A stretch of DNA of 64,000 nucleotides from Chitinophagaceae bacterium. GTDB taxonomy: Bacteria > Bacteroidota > Bacteroidia > Chitinophagales > Chitinophagaceae. Positions 35,231-44,208 of the stretch are shown here, in pieces; the first letter of the stretch is position 1; each line of letters begins with the position of its first letter. The translations under genes and the position numbers were made by a program. Location: assembly GCA_023957755.1 (NCBI GenBank), contig JAMLGT010000001.1:1-64000 (forward strand), read 5' to 3'. The notes beneath the pieces were generated by a model that searched no databases, had not been told where the DNA came from, and saw only the letters and a list, made by a program, of their open reading frames with translations.

Positions 35231-37858
35231 ATGAAAATTGTAAACATCAGAGTACTTCGCGGGCCAAATTATTGGAGTATCCGACGCCCAAAACTGATAC
35301 AGATGACCCTCGATCTCGAAGAATTAGAGGAGAGGCCTACCAACATGATTGATGGTTTCCGCCAAAAGCTTGAAGCACTGCTTCCGGGGCTTTATGAGCA
35401 TCGATGCAGTGAGGGTGTACCTGGTGGATTCTTTAAGAGGGTGGACGAGGGCACCTGGATGGGCCACGTAATAGAACATGTCGCTTTGGAATTGCAAACG
35501 CTTGCCGGAATGGATATGGGCTTTGGGCGCACACGCGGCACAGGAAAGAAGGGAGAATACTTCGTCATATTCGATTATATGGAAGAAGACGTGGGAGTGT
35601 ACGCTGCAAAATCAGCAGTACGCCTTGTAGAACATATTATCAATGAAACCCCTTATGATCTTGAAAAAGAAATTCAGGAGATGAGGGAAATAAGAGAAGA
35701 CACCAGGCTGGGACCGTCGACCGGTTCTATTGTAGAAGAAGCGCAGAAAAGAGGCATCCCTTACATCAGGCTTAATAAACACAGTCTGGTACAGCTGGGG
35801 CATGGTGTACTACAAAAAAGAATTCGTGCCACCATTGCGGGCACTACTTCATCAATCGCGGTGGATATTGCAGGAGATAAGGACGAGACCAAGAACCTGC
35901 TTTCTGCTGCCGAAATACCCGTCCCCAAAGGCATCCTTCTTCGCAGAGGTGACTCAATAGAAGAGGGGATATCAAGGGTAGGATTTCCCATGGTAATCAA
36001 ACCCCTTGACGGAAACCATGGAAAAGGGGCCACCACCAACATCACTACAAGGGAACAGGCCGAACGGGCACTGGAAGCCGCCCGCAATTATAGCCGCACC
36101 GTAATCTGTGAAAAGTTCATCACAGGGTTCGATTTCAGAGTGCTGGTTATAAACTTCAAATTTGTCTGCGCCGCATTACGTACACCCGCATCCGTTACAG
36201 GAGATGGCACACATACCATTCAACAACTGATCGATGACACAAATAAGGATCCGCGCAGAGGATACGGACACGAGAAGGTGCTCACACGTATCGAGGTGGA
36301 CAACTTCACAATGAAATCGCTGGCAGACCAGGAACTATTACTCGAAGATGTACCCGAAAAAGGCAGGCTGGTATTATTAAAGCCTACAGCCAACCTGAGC
36401 ACAGGGGGCACCTCTGAAGATGTTACCGATATGGTGCACCCTTCTAATATTTTTCTTGCCGAACGAATAGCAAAAATCATAGGGTTGGATATTTGCGGTA
36501 TCGATATCATGGCCAAAGATCTGAAAACCCCATTGCGCGAAAGTGGTGGTGCGGTTCTCGAAGTAAATGCCGCACCCGGTTTCAGGATGCACCTTGAGCC
36601 CGCAATAGGGATTCCAAGAAACGTGGCAGAACCTGTAGTCGATATGTTATTTCCATCCGGGCACGGTCGTTTGCCCATAATAGCTATTACAGGTACCAAT
36701 GGTAAGACCACAACCAGCCGCCTCACTTCGCATCTTGTAGGAGCCGGAGGTTATAAAGTAGGCTTCACCACATCAGACGGCGTGTATATCCAAAATCAAA
36801 TGATGATGGCAGGTGACTGCACAGGGCCAAAGAGCGCGGAGTTTGTGTTGAGAGATCCTACGGTCGACTTTGCAGTACTGGAATGCGCACGCGGTGGAAT
36901 CCTGCGAAACGGGCTTGCATTCCAGGTGTGCGACATTGCAATTGTTACCAATATCAGCGCAGACCATATAGGGCTGGGAGGTATAGACACACTGGAACAA
37001 ATGGCCAAAGTAAAAAGTGTGGTGCCCGAAACAGTCACCAGAAATGGTTATGCAATCCTCAATGCAGAAGACGATCTCGTATATGCAATGAAGGGAGACC
37101 TCCAATGCAACATTGCCCTTTTCAGCATGGATGAAAATAATGAGCGGATAAAAAGGCATTGCCGGAATGGAGGATTCGCGGCAGTCTTTGAAAATGGCTA
37201 TGTGACCATTATGAAAGGTACCTGGAAGATCAGGGTAGAGCGGGTATTAGATATACCAATTACTTTCGGAGGTAAGGCCGTTCATAATATTATGAATACA
37301 TTGCCCTCCGTGCTGGCAGCTTATCTGGCAAAGATCGATCTCGAGACTATAAAGCAGGCATTGAAGACTTTCATCCCTTCGCCGGTGCAAACACCTGGCA
37401 GGCTGAACATTTTTGACTTTAAGAACTTTAAATTCCTTGTGGACTTTGCACATAATCCGGCAGGGCTTTCTCTCCTTTGCGATTTTGTAAACAAACTGGA
37501 AAGCACCCGCAGAGTGGGCATCATCAGTGGCACAGGCGATCGGCGGGATGATGATATTCGGGAGATAGGGAGAATCAGTGCCAGAAACTTTGATGAAATC
37601 ATCATCCGACAGGACAAAAACCTGCGTGGACGCACAGCCGAAGAAATTGTAGCGCTCCTGATAGAAGGAATCGACGAAGCTAAGACCACAGATATACCTG
37701 TCACAGTGATACAGAAAGAAAAGGAAGCCATCATCCACGCATACAATAACGCAACCCCCGGCTCCATAGTCACCATTATGTGCGATGTGGTGCCCGATGC
37801 ACTGGATTTCATTAAGGGCCTGAAGGAAAAAGAGGATCATGGAGAAACGATAGGGTAA
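35231..37858 (+). CDS. cphA: Cyanophycin synthetase
   Basis: CphA builds cyanophycin from aspartate and arginine using ATP. At 875 residues it is full length. In order: the N-terminal domain with MKIVNIRVLRGPNYWSIRRP, VDEGTWMGHVIEHVALELQT and GTGKKGEYFVIFDY; an ATP-grasp domain with KPLDGNHGKGATTNITT and LEVNAAPGFRMHL, which adds Asp; and a Mur-ligase-like domain starting with AITGTNGKTTTSRL near residue 487, with NISADHIGLGGI, DFAHNPAGL and GTGDRRDDDI, which adds Arg. Together with cphB this gives a nitrogen/carbon storage function. Confidence 0.94.
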   Translation: MKIVNIRVLRGPNYWSIRRPKLIQMTLDLEELEERPTNMIDGFRQKLEALLPGLYEHRCSEGVPGGFFKRVDEGTWMGHVIEHVALELQTLAGMDMGFGRTRGTGKKGEYFVIFDYMEEDVGVYAAKSAVRLVEHIINETPYDLEKEIQEMREIREDTRLGPSTGSIVEEAQKRGIPYIRLNKHSLVQLGHGVLQKRIRATIAGTTSSIAVDIAGDKDETKNLLSAAEIPVPKGILLRRGDSIEEGISRVGFPMVIKPLDGNHGKGATTNITTREQAERALEAARNYSRTVICEKFITGFDFRVLVINFKFVCAALRTPASVTGDGTHTIQQLIDDTNKDPRRGYGHEKVLTRIEVDNFTMKSLADQELLLEDVPEKGRLVLLKPTANLSTGGTSEDVTDMVHPSNIFLAERIAKIIGLDICGIDIMAKDLKTPLRESGGAVLEVNAAPGFRMHLEPAIGIPRNVAEPVVDMLFPSGHGRLPIIAITGTNGKTTTSRLTSHLVGAGGYKVGFTTSDGVYIQNQMMMAGDCTGPKSAEFVLRDPTVDFAVLECARGGILRNGLAFQVCDIAIVTNISADHIGLGGIDTLEQMAKVKSVVPETVTRNGYAILNAEDDLVYAMKGDLQCNIALFSMDENNERIKRHCRNGGFAAVFENGYVTIMKGTWKIRVERVLDIPITFGGKAVHNIMNTLPSVLAAYLAKIDLETIKQALKTFIPSPVQTPGRLNIFDFKNFKFLVDFAHNPAGLSLLCDFVNKLESTRRVGIISGTGDRRDDDIREIGRISARNFDEIIIRQDKNLRGRTAEEIVALLIEGIDEAKTTDIPVTVIQKEKEAIIHAYNNATPGSIVTIMCDVVPDALDFIKGLKEKEDHGETIG

Positions 37859-37983
37859 GTGAAAGAGTGCCGTATGTAAGCAAATCTGTTTAAACGGACA
37901 CTACTCAGGCAACGCATACCTTACTTCTGTAATTTAGTGTCAGGGTGTAATACTATCTACTTCAGCTAGTATTAAAATTTATC

Positions 37984-38117
37984 ATTGTCCGGTTAAATTA
38001 TTTAAAATGTGGCTAAAGCCCTTGTTGATTAAGACTTTCATAGCCTTACCCTAAAGGGTAGGGTAATAAATACAAAACCTAAGCCCAGTGGGCTTTAACC
38101 CAACCTAATCGGACAAT
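37984..38117. repeat. 134-bp palindromic intergenic element
   Basis: The ends ATTGTCCGGTTA (37984-37995) and TAATCGGACAAT (38106-38117) are inverted with one mismatch. Inside, GTGGCTAAAGCCC (38009-38021) pairs with GGGCTTTAACCCA (38090-38102), and TTACCCT/AGGGTAA (38046-38066) and AAGCCCAGTGGGCTT (38081-38095) form small hairpins. It lies between convergent cphA and the symporter gene. The structure suggests a REP or BIME-like or miniature transposable element. The rest of 37859-38304 has no gene. Confidence 0.6.
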
Positions 38118-38304
38118 AGCGATTAAAATTGTTGGCCTCTAAATGAAATACCCCCTTTGCATGGGGCGAAATCTCTGTCCCTCAATAGAACACATGTACC
38201 CTGAATTGACAACACAATGTTCCAGGCAATAAGAAAGAATTTTCACAATGCCTATACCTGCTTATTCAGTATAAAAAATGATTCTCCTGCACACCACGTA
38301 TAGC

Positions 38305-39936
38305 CTACCAGAAAACTGTATATAATGCAGCGAGGATACCACAAATGATTATAGAACCCACCACAAACCCCTGGTTAACCCTAAACATTGATTTATCAAC
38401 CTCAATAACATGGGTATCATGCTCGTCCTTAGGCTTAAGAAGGCTCATCACAACCATTATGGCCACTACCACAAAAAATGTGATTGTCATTCTGTCCAAA
38501 AAAGGATAGTCAGGGAACATTCCATTTGTCCATACAGGAAGGAATTTTAGTGCCGTAGAAACAGGAATAGTCAACAGGGCTCCAGCCATTGCAGCCTGTG
38601 CTGTCGCTTTCTTCCAAAAGAACCCCAGCAGGAAAATGGCCAGCACACCGGGCGATACAAATCCTACATACTCCTGAATAAACTGATATGCCTGATCCAG
38701 CGACTCTAATGCGGGCGTGATGAAAGCCGCAATCACCATTGCTACAATAACAGCTACACGACCCACACGAACTAGTTTCTTCTCTGAAGCTTTCTTATCA
38801 AAATACTTATGATAAATATCCAGCGAGAATATCGTCGAAATACTGTTTGCCTTTCCCGCTAATGATGCCACTACTGCAGCGGTTAATGCCGCAAAAGCTA
38901 CCCCCTTTAATCCTGCAGGCAAAAGATTCATCAGGGTCGGGTATGCATGGTCAGGCTTTACCGTACCCATCGCATCAACCATTTCCGCATGGAATAATCC
39001 TTTATTATACAAAACATACATGGTAATTCCGGGAAGTACTGCTATCACCGGTACTAATAGTTTCAAAAAGGCAGCAAAAAGAATACCCTTCCTCGCAGTC
39101 TTAAGATCTGCTCCCAGCGCTCTCTGGACGATATACTGGTTGCATCCCCAATATGCAAGGTTATTTACCAACATCCCCCCTATCAGCACCGAAATGCCGG
39201 GCAACTCCTTATAGTGAGGATTCGACTTATCAAAAATCATGTGAAAATGCTCCGGAGCTTCTTCTTTTAATATGGACAGGCCTTTCAAAACATTTCCACC
39301 ATATCCGAACTGTTCAGAAAGAAGTGAAAGCCCTAAATATGCAGTGATCAGGCCTCCCACAATCAACACAACCACCTGCACTACATCCGTATAACCGATA
39401 ACCTTCATTCCTCCTAATGTTACAATTATCGAAAAGACCGTCAGCCCGATAATGCCTACTGTAAAACTTATCCCCGAAATTGAAGAAATCGCTAACGCCC
39501 CTAAATAAATGATTGAAGTAAGGTTCACAAACACATAAACAAGCAACCAGAAGACAGCCATTACAGTACTCACCTTGTCGCTGTATCTTGTTGCAAGGAA
39601 CTGAGGCATCGTGTAAATTTTATTCTTCAAATAGATAGGAAGAATAAAAACAGCCACCAGTATCAATGTCGCCGCGGCCATCCATTCATAGGATGAAATT
39701 GCCAGCCCCAACGCAAAGCCGGACCCACTCATTCCGATAAAATGTTCTGCTGAAATATTTGATGCAATCAGAGAGGCACCAATAGCCCACCAGGTCAGGG
39801 ATCCTTCTGCCAGAAAAAAATCTTTGGCCTCCTTCCCGACAATGGCTTTCTTGCGATAAACATAATATCCATAAATAGACACTCCAATAAAGTAAAGGAG
39901 AAATACCAGGTAGTCTGCAGGCTGAAGTGTATTCAA
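38305..39936 (-). CDS. Sodium/solute symporter (SSS family), probable inositol transporter
   Basis: The 543-residue protein has about 13-14 hydrophobic helices and the SGLT/SSS signatures GGMKVIGYTDVVQVVVLIVG and the region around SISTIFSLDIYHKYF. Family members move sugars, inositols, amino acids or vitamins with Na+. Its position, last gene of the collinear inositol cluster 76 bases behind the LacI-type regulator, makes (myo-)inositol the likely substrate. Sequence alone cannot fix substrate. No other inner-membrane transporter is present in the cluster. Confidence 0.85.
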   Translation of the reverse strand: MNTLQPADYLVFLLYFIGVSIYGYYVYRKKAIVGKEAKDFFLAEGSLTWWAIGASLIASNISAEHFIGMSGSGFALGLAISSYEWMAAATLILVAVFILPIYLKNKIYTMPQFLATRYSDKVSTVMAVFWLLVYVFVNLTSIIYLGALAISSISGISFTVGIIGLTVFSIIVTLGGMKVIGYTDVVQVVVLIVGGLITAYLGLSLLSEQFGYGGNVLKGLSILKEEAPEHFHMIFDKSNPHYKELPGISVLIGGMLVNNLAYWGCNQYIVQRALGADLKTARKGILFAAFLKLLVPVIAVLPGITMYVLYNKGLFHAEMVDAMGTVKPDHAYPTLMNLLPAGLKGVAFAALTAAVVASLAGKANSISTIFSLDIYHKYFDKKASEKKLVRVGRVAVIVAMVIAAFITPALESLDQAYQFIQEYVGFVSPGVLAIFLLGFFWKKATAQAAMAGALLTIPVSTALKFLPVWTNGMFPDYPFLDRMTITFFVVVAIMVVMSLLKPKDEHDTHVIEVDKSMFRVNQGFVVGSIIICGILAALYTVFW

Positions 39937-40012
39937 TTTTCTACGATTTAAGAGTTAGTATGTTGGTGATATGATTAATCTATTTATGAGCAAACTTTAA
40001 TTCTACAGATGA

Positions 40013-41041
40013 TTAACTCTTTCTCTTCTCAGGAGTAGATTCCCGAATCACAAGGCTGGGCGTGAGCACCACCTTCTGTGGTTCTTTTTTCTTCTTCTGA
40101 ATCTGCTCCAGCAAGATCTTTACTGCGTTCTTTCCTATACCTTTTATTGGCTGGGAGATAACCGTAATAGCAGGCGAAGAAAGCCTGAAAAGGTTATTGT
40201 CGTCAAAGCAAATGACGCCCAGATCAACACCTACTCTCTTCTTAAGCCTTCTCAGCGCCTCCAGGCCTATTATTCCCAGATTATTAGAGGTAAACAACAC
40301 CGAATCGATATCACCCTTGTCCCTAATAAAATCCTCTATCTCTTTCAAAACTTTTTGAGATGAATATTTGAAGGGAATCTTTTTGACACAATCCGGGTAA
40401 AACGGGATCTTATACTTTCTCAATGAGGCTTTATATCCTTCAAGACGTTCCTGGTGCTGAATTTGCTCTGTATCGCTGGTAATGATTGCAATCTTGCTAT
40501 ATCCCTGTTTTACCAAATGCGCTACGCTGTCGTATGCTCCTTTATAGTTGTCAAGGGTAACCGAACTTGCATTTAAATCCGGGAAAAACCTATCTATTAA
40601 TACATAAGGAGTCCCTCCTTTTTCAAGTTCGCGGATTTCAGGCAGCATACTGTCTGTCGGGGCAATGATATAGCCATCCATTTGCTTCCCAATTAAAGCG
40701 CTTAACACATCCCTTGACTTACCTTCATCGTTCTGGCTGCTGCAAAACATCACCGTGTAACCATACTTGTTCGCTTCTTCTTCAACTGTTTTCGAAATAT
40801 TTCCAAAGAAAAAGTTAGAGATATCGTCCACTATCAACCCAAGGGTATTCGTTTTTCCTGTCCTGAGGCCTTTTGCAAACTGGTTGGGGCTGTAATTGAG
40901 TTCCTTTGCCACCTTCTGAATCTTTTCTATCATCTCCCCGCTAATCTTGCGATCGGGGCCATTCCCATTCAGCACAATAGACACAGTAGTTATAGAAACT
41001 CCTGTTTTTCGGGCAATGTCTTTTATCGATACTTTTTTCAT
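40013..41041 (-). CDS. LacI family transcriptional regulator of the inositol locus
   Basis: The 342-residue protein begins MKKVSIKDIARKTGVSITTV, the canonical LacI helix-turn-helix, followed by the hinge and a periplasmic-binding-protein-like ligand domain (TNTLGLIVDDISNFFFGNIS, IAIITSDTEQIQHQERLEGY, and VICFDDNNLFRLSSPAITVI). The start at 41041 heads the HTH exactly; the frame extends ten residues upstream. It lies between the iolG-like gene and the symporter gene. By context its effector is an inositol derivative and its target the divergent promoter at about 54.8 kb, but this is inference. Confidence 0.88.
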   Translation of the reverse strand: MKKVSIKDIARKTGVSITTVSIVLNGNGPDRKISGEMIEKIQKVAKELNYSPNQFAKGLRTGKTNTLGLIVDDISNFFFGNISKTVEEEANKYGYTVMFCSSQNDEGKSRDVLSALIGKQMDGYIIAPTDSMLPEIRELEKGGTPYVLIDRFFPDLNASSVTLDNYKGAYDSVAHLVKQGYSKIAIITSDTEQIQHQERLEGYKASLRKYKIPFYPDCVKKIPFKYSSQKVLKEIEDFIRDKGDIDSVLFTSNNLGIIGLEALRRLKKRVGVDLGVICFDDNNLFRLSSPAITVISQPIKGIGKNAVKILLEQIQKKKKEPQKVVLTPSLVIRESTPEKRKS

Positions 41042-41171
41042 GTAATTGGTTTTTTCATTTAAAACAACCAAATATCACATATTATAAAAGATAATCGTTA
41101 CACTCAAACTACCTCCACTCAAATCTCTCAATGCTGTTAATAGCCCTATACACCTTGCCACATCTGCCTGT

Positions 41172-42188
41172 TCACCACTCATCCATAATTTCAGACACCA
41201 ATACGGGCCTGTTTTCCTTCAGGGATTTTCGGGCAGCATAGGCAACGGCAGTTGCCGAAATAATATCCTTATCCAGAATCGGAAACTCCGCATCTTTGAC
41301 TAACGCATTCACAAACCCTTTCAGCTCTAACAAATAACTGGTTTCATATCGCTCTGAAAAATTATTCAGAGGAAGGGCCTGACTTATGGAGGATTGGGTA
41401 TAGATCACATTCTGATTATACAGGTTGTTCTCTACAGCGATCATTCCTTTATCACCAAAAATTTCAATTCTCTGATCATAACCATACACTGCCCTTCTGC
41501 TATTATCTATCAGCGCATAGGTATCATCTTCAAATACCAGGTTAATCAGGCAGGTATCTATATCTCCTGCTTCCTCCACTCTCTTATCTATGAAAGCCAT
41601 CCCTCTCGCATAAACTTCCCTAACCTCTTTACCTGAAATGTAGCGGGCCATATCAAAATCGTGAATCGAAAAATCCATAAACATACCCCCCGAATGCTCG
41701 ATAAAGCCAACCGGCGGCAGATCGGGGTCTCTATTGGTAATCTTGATTACCTGAATATCGCCAATCACATTCTTTGTTACAGAATCTCTGGCCTTTGAAA
41801 AATCAGGATCAAACCTTCGGTTGAATCCTATCATGAGTTTCACCCCTCTCTTCTCTGCCTTTTTAAGCAAATCAATTGTAACTGACAGCGAAAGGTCAAG
41901 AGGTTTTTCGCAAAAAATATGCTTGCCTGCTTCCAGAGCTTTTTCTATCAACTCCGCATGTGTACTGGTGGGTGTACAAATAACCACCGCATCAATTTCA
42001 GGCTGTGCAAGGACTTCATCACTATCATTGCTAAAAGCAATACCGGGATATTCTTCTACAAACTTATCCCGTTCGTAAAAACGATCAGAGACCGCCACCA
42101 ACACCGCATCCGGAATTGCCTGGTACAAATGACGCAAATGAATCTTACCCATCCGCCCAAGCCCGATTAATGCTATTTTCCTTTTCAT
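41172..42188 (-). CDS. iolG: Inositol 2-dehydrogenase-like oxidoreductase (IolG family), copy A
   Basis: The 338-residue Gfo/Idh/MocA protein has an N-terminal NAD-binding GLGRMGKIHLRHL, the EKPLDLSLS segment with the catalytic lysine, and DFSIHDFDMARYISG with the aspartate and histidine of inositol dehydrogenases. IolG oxidises myo-inositol to 2-keto-myo-inositol (scyllo-inosose). It is followed by lacI after 130 bases and preceded at 39 bases by a second similar gene. The two may act on different stereoisomers, such as myo- and scyllo- or chiro-inositol. Confidence 0.85.
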   Translation of the reverse strand: MKRKIALIGLGRMGKIHLRHLYQAIPDAVLVAVSDRFYERDKFVEEYPGIAFSNDSDEVLAQPEIDAVVICTPTSTHAELIEKALEAGKHIFCEKPLDLSLSVTIDLLKKAEKRGVKLMIGFNRRFDPDFSKARDSVTKNVIGDIQVIKITNRDPDLPPVGFIEHSGGMFMDFSIHDFDMARYISGKEVREVYARGMAFIDKRVEEAGDIDTCLINLVFEDDTYALIDNSRRAVYGYDQRIEIFGDKGMIAVENNLYNQNVIYTQSSISQALPLNNFSERYETSYLLELKGFVNALVKDAEFPILDKDIISATAVAYAARKSLKENRPVLVSEIMDEW

Positions 42189-42227
42189 AATAATTTGGAT
42201 TTCCGCCGCCGGATTTATACACGAAGT

Positions 42228-43259
42228 CTATACAGCTTTTTTAAGAGAAATATCTATTTCACTCAGTCTTACAGGCTCTCCTTTTCGCATTGACATATTC
42301 GCACCATACGCTATCAACGTAGCCTGTAATGCATCTTCAACTCCCGATGGGATTGGTGAATCATTCTGTAACACATCAATAAACGCCTCCATTTCTTTCT
42401 GGTAGGATTTCGAATATCTGTCCATAAAGAAGTCGAGTGGCAGAGCGTGATGAATACCCGTTTCATCGAACAGTACATTCTGATTGTGCAGATTATTCCC
42501 CACACGAATCATACCCCCTTTACCAAAGATTTCAAGCCGTTGATCATACCCATACACGGCCTTCCGGCTATTGTCAATGACTGCATAAGTATCGTCTTCA
42601 AAAATCAGAGTGGTCAATGCAGTATCAATATCTCCGGCTTCTCCCACAGCCTGATCTACCACCACTAACCCTCTTGCATACACTTCTTTTACCTCCTTCC
42701 CCATAATATATCTGGCCATATCAAAGTCATGAATAGCCATATCCATAAATAACCCTCCTGAATTCCTGATATAATCGATGGGGGGCAGTCCCGGATCGCG
42801 GCTGGTTATCTTCACAATCTGAAGGTCTCCTATTCTGCCTTCGCGAACAGACTGACGGGCAAGCATGAAGTCAGGATCAAATCTTCGGTTAAATCCAAGC
42901 ATCAGTTTGACTCCGGATACCTTTGCCATTTCAGCCAGCGATATTGTCCTGCTCAATGAAAGGTCCATAGGCTTTTCGCAAAAAATGTGTTTTCCATTCC
43001 TTGCAGCTAACTCGATCAAATTTGCATGAGAACTTGTCGGCGTACATATCAATACGGCATCAATATCCTGTCTGGTTATCACATCCTGTGCCTCCTGCGA
43101 GAAGAAAAGGCCCGGGTACTCTGCATTAAACCTGGATGCTTCAATTTGCGGATCAGCCACAGCAATAATTCGTGCACCATCAAGATGCTGATTGATATTA
43201 CGGAGGTGAATCCTGCCAATCCTCCCCATTCCCAATAAACCGATTTTAATTTGATTCAT
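42228..43259 (-). CDS. iolG: Inositol 2-dehydrogenase-like oxidoreductase (IolG family), copy B
   Basis: The 343-residue protein is closely related to its neighbour: GLLGMGRIGRIHLRNI, EKPMDLSLSRTIS, GFNRRFDPDFMLARQ, and DMAIHDFDMARYIMGKEVKE with the same Asp/His pair. All catalytic positions seen in copy A are kept, so both should be active. Order and spacing (29 bases after iolE, 39 before copy A) indicate the same transcript. Which copy uses myo-inositol is not decidable from sequence. Confidence 0.85.
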   Translation of the reverse strand: MNQIKIGLLGMGRIGRIHLRNINQHLDGARIIAVADPQIEASRFNAEYPGLFFSQEAQDVITRQDIDAVLICTPTSSHANLIELAARNGKHIFCEKPMDLSLSRTISLAEMAKVSGVKLMLGFNRRFDPDFMLARQSVREGRIGDLQIVKITSRDPGLPPIDYIRNSGGLFMDMAIHDFDMARYIMGKEVKEVYARGLVVVDQAVGEAGDIDTALTTLIFEDDTYAVIDNSRKAVYGYDQRLEIFGKGGMIRVGNNLHNQNVLFDETGIHHALPLDFFMDRYSKSYQKEMEAFIDVLQNDSPIPSGVEDALQATLIAYGANMSMRKGEPVRLSEIDISLKKAV

Positions 43260-43288
43260 TTCACTATTATTTTAATTTGTTTATCTAT

Positions 43289-44200
43289 TCACAATCCGAT
43301 TGACTTCAGGAACAGGCGGTTATTTTCTGCACACTGCTTTGGCTTACCCATTCCCGGTAACACATCCTGCTCCACTACAATCCAGCCATTATATCCTTTA
43401 TTTTCAATAAACTCTTTAATAGAAGCAAAGTCCACATCGCCCTTACCCAACTCACAGAATACGCCGTGCTGAACGGATTGGAAATAATCCCATCCATTCC
43501 TCACAGAATCCCGCGCTACTTCAGGAGAGAAATCTTTGAAATGTATATGCCATACGCGATCCCAATATTTTTCAAGCAACCCCAGCGGTTTGCTTCCACC
43601 GCCGAAACGATAGTGCCCGGTGTCAAAACAAAGGCCTACCAACCCGGGGTCTGTCAGTTGCATAAACCAGTCAATTTCTTCAGGAGTTTCAATATATCCA
43701 CCACAATGGTGATGAAACACTGTACGCATCCCATATCGGGATTTTACTTCATGCGCAACCTTCTCTGCCCCCCGCGCAAATGTTTTCATCTGCGCTTCAT
43801 CCGGTTTCATTGTATTATCAATTCTTCCGGCATTCTTTGTCCTCACTTCCACAGTTCCATTGTCATCTGCCAACACAATGAATGCATCCTTATAACCAGC
43901 CTCATTCATCAGGCCTGCCACCTTCAGCGCTTTTTCCACTCCTGATTCATGGGCTGCTGCATCCGAAAGAGCCACCGGGACAAAAGCTCCCAGCAGGCTG
44001 AGTTGTCGTTTCGATATCTCAGAATGAAGCCTTGTCGGATCTGTGGGCATAAACCCCCAATCGCCAAGCTCGGTTCCGATATAACCTGTTTCAGCTATCT
44101 CATCTAATACCTGACTATAACCGACAGCCTTTCCTTCTAAATCAAACTCCAATGCTCCCCACGAACATGGTGCATTTGCAATCTTTATTTTTCCTTCCAT
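43289..44200 (-). CDS. iolE: Inosose dehydratase
   Basis: IolE removes water from 2-keto-myo-inositol to give 3D-trihydroxycyclohexane-1,2-dione. The 303-residue protein is a TIM-barrel isomerase-type enzyme: IANAPCSWGALEFD near the start, GYIGTELGDWGF, TVFHHHCGGYIETPEE with metal ligands, LCFDTGHYRFGG, HIHFKDFSP and WIVVEQD. I placed the start at 44200 (MEGKIKI), eight bases from the mmsA stop; an ATG at 44227 overlaps that gene. It is in the usual position within the iol operon. Confidence 0.9.
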   Translation of the reverse strand: MEGKIKIANAPCSWGALEFDLEGKAVGYSQVLDEIAETGYIGTELGDWGFMPTDPTRLHSEISKRQLSLLGAFVPVALSDAAAHESGVEKALKVAGLMNEAGYKDAFIVLADDNGTVEVRTKNAGRIDNTMKPDEAQMKTFARGAEKVAHEVKSRYGMRTVFHHHCGGYIETPEEIDWFMQLTDPGLVGLCFDTGHYRFGGGSKPLGLLEKYWDRVWHIHFKDFSPEVARDSVRNGWDYFQSVQHGVFCELGKGDVDFASIKEFIENKGYNGWIVVEQDVLPGMGKPKQCAENNRLFLKSIGL

Positions 44201-44208
44201 AGTTTTTA

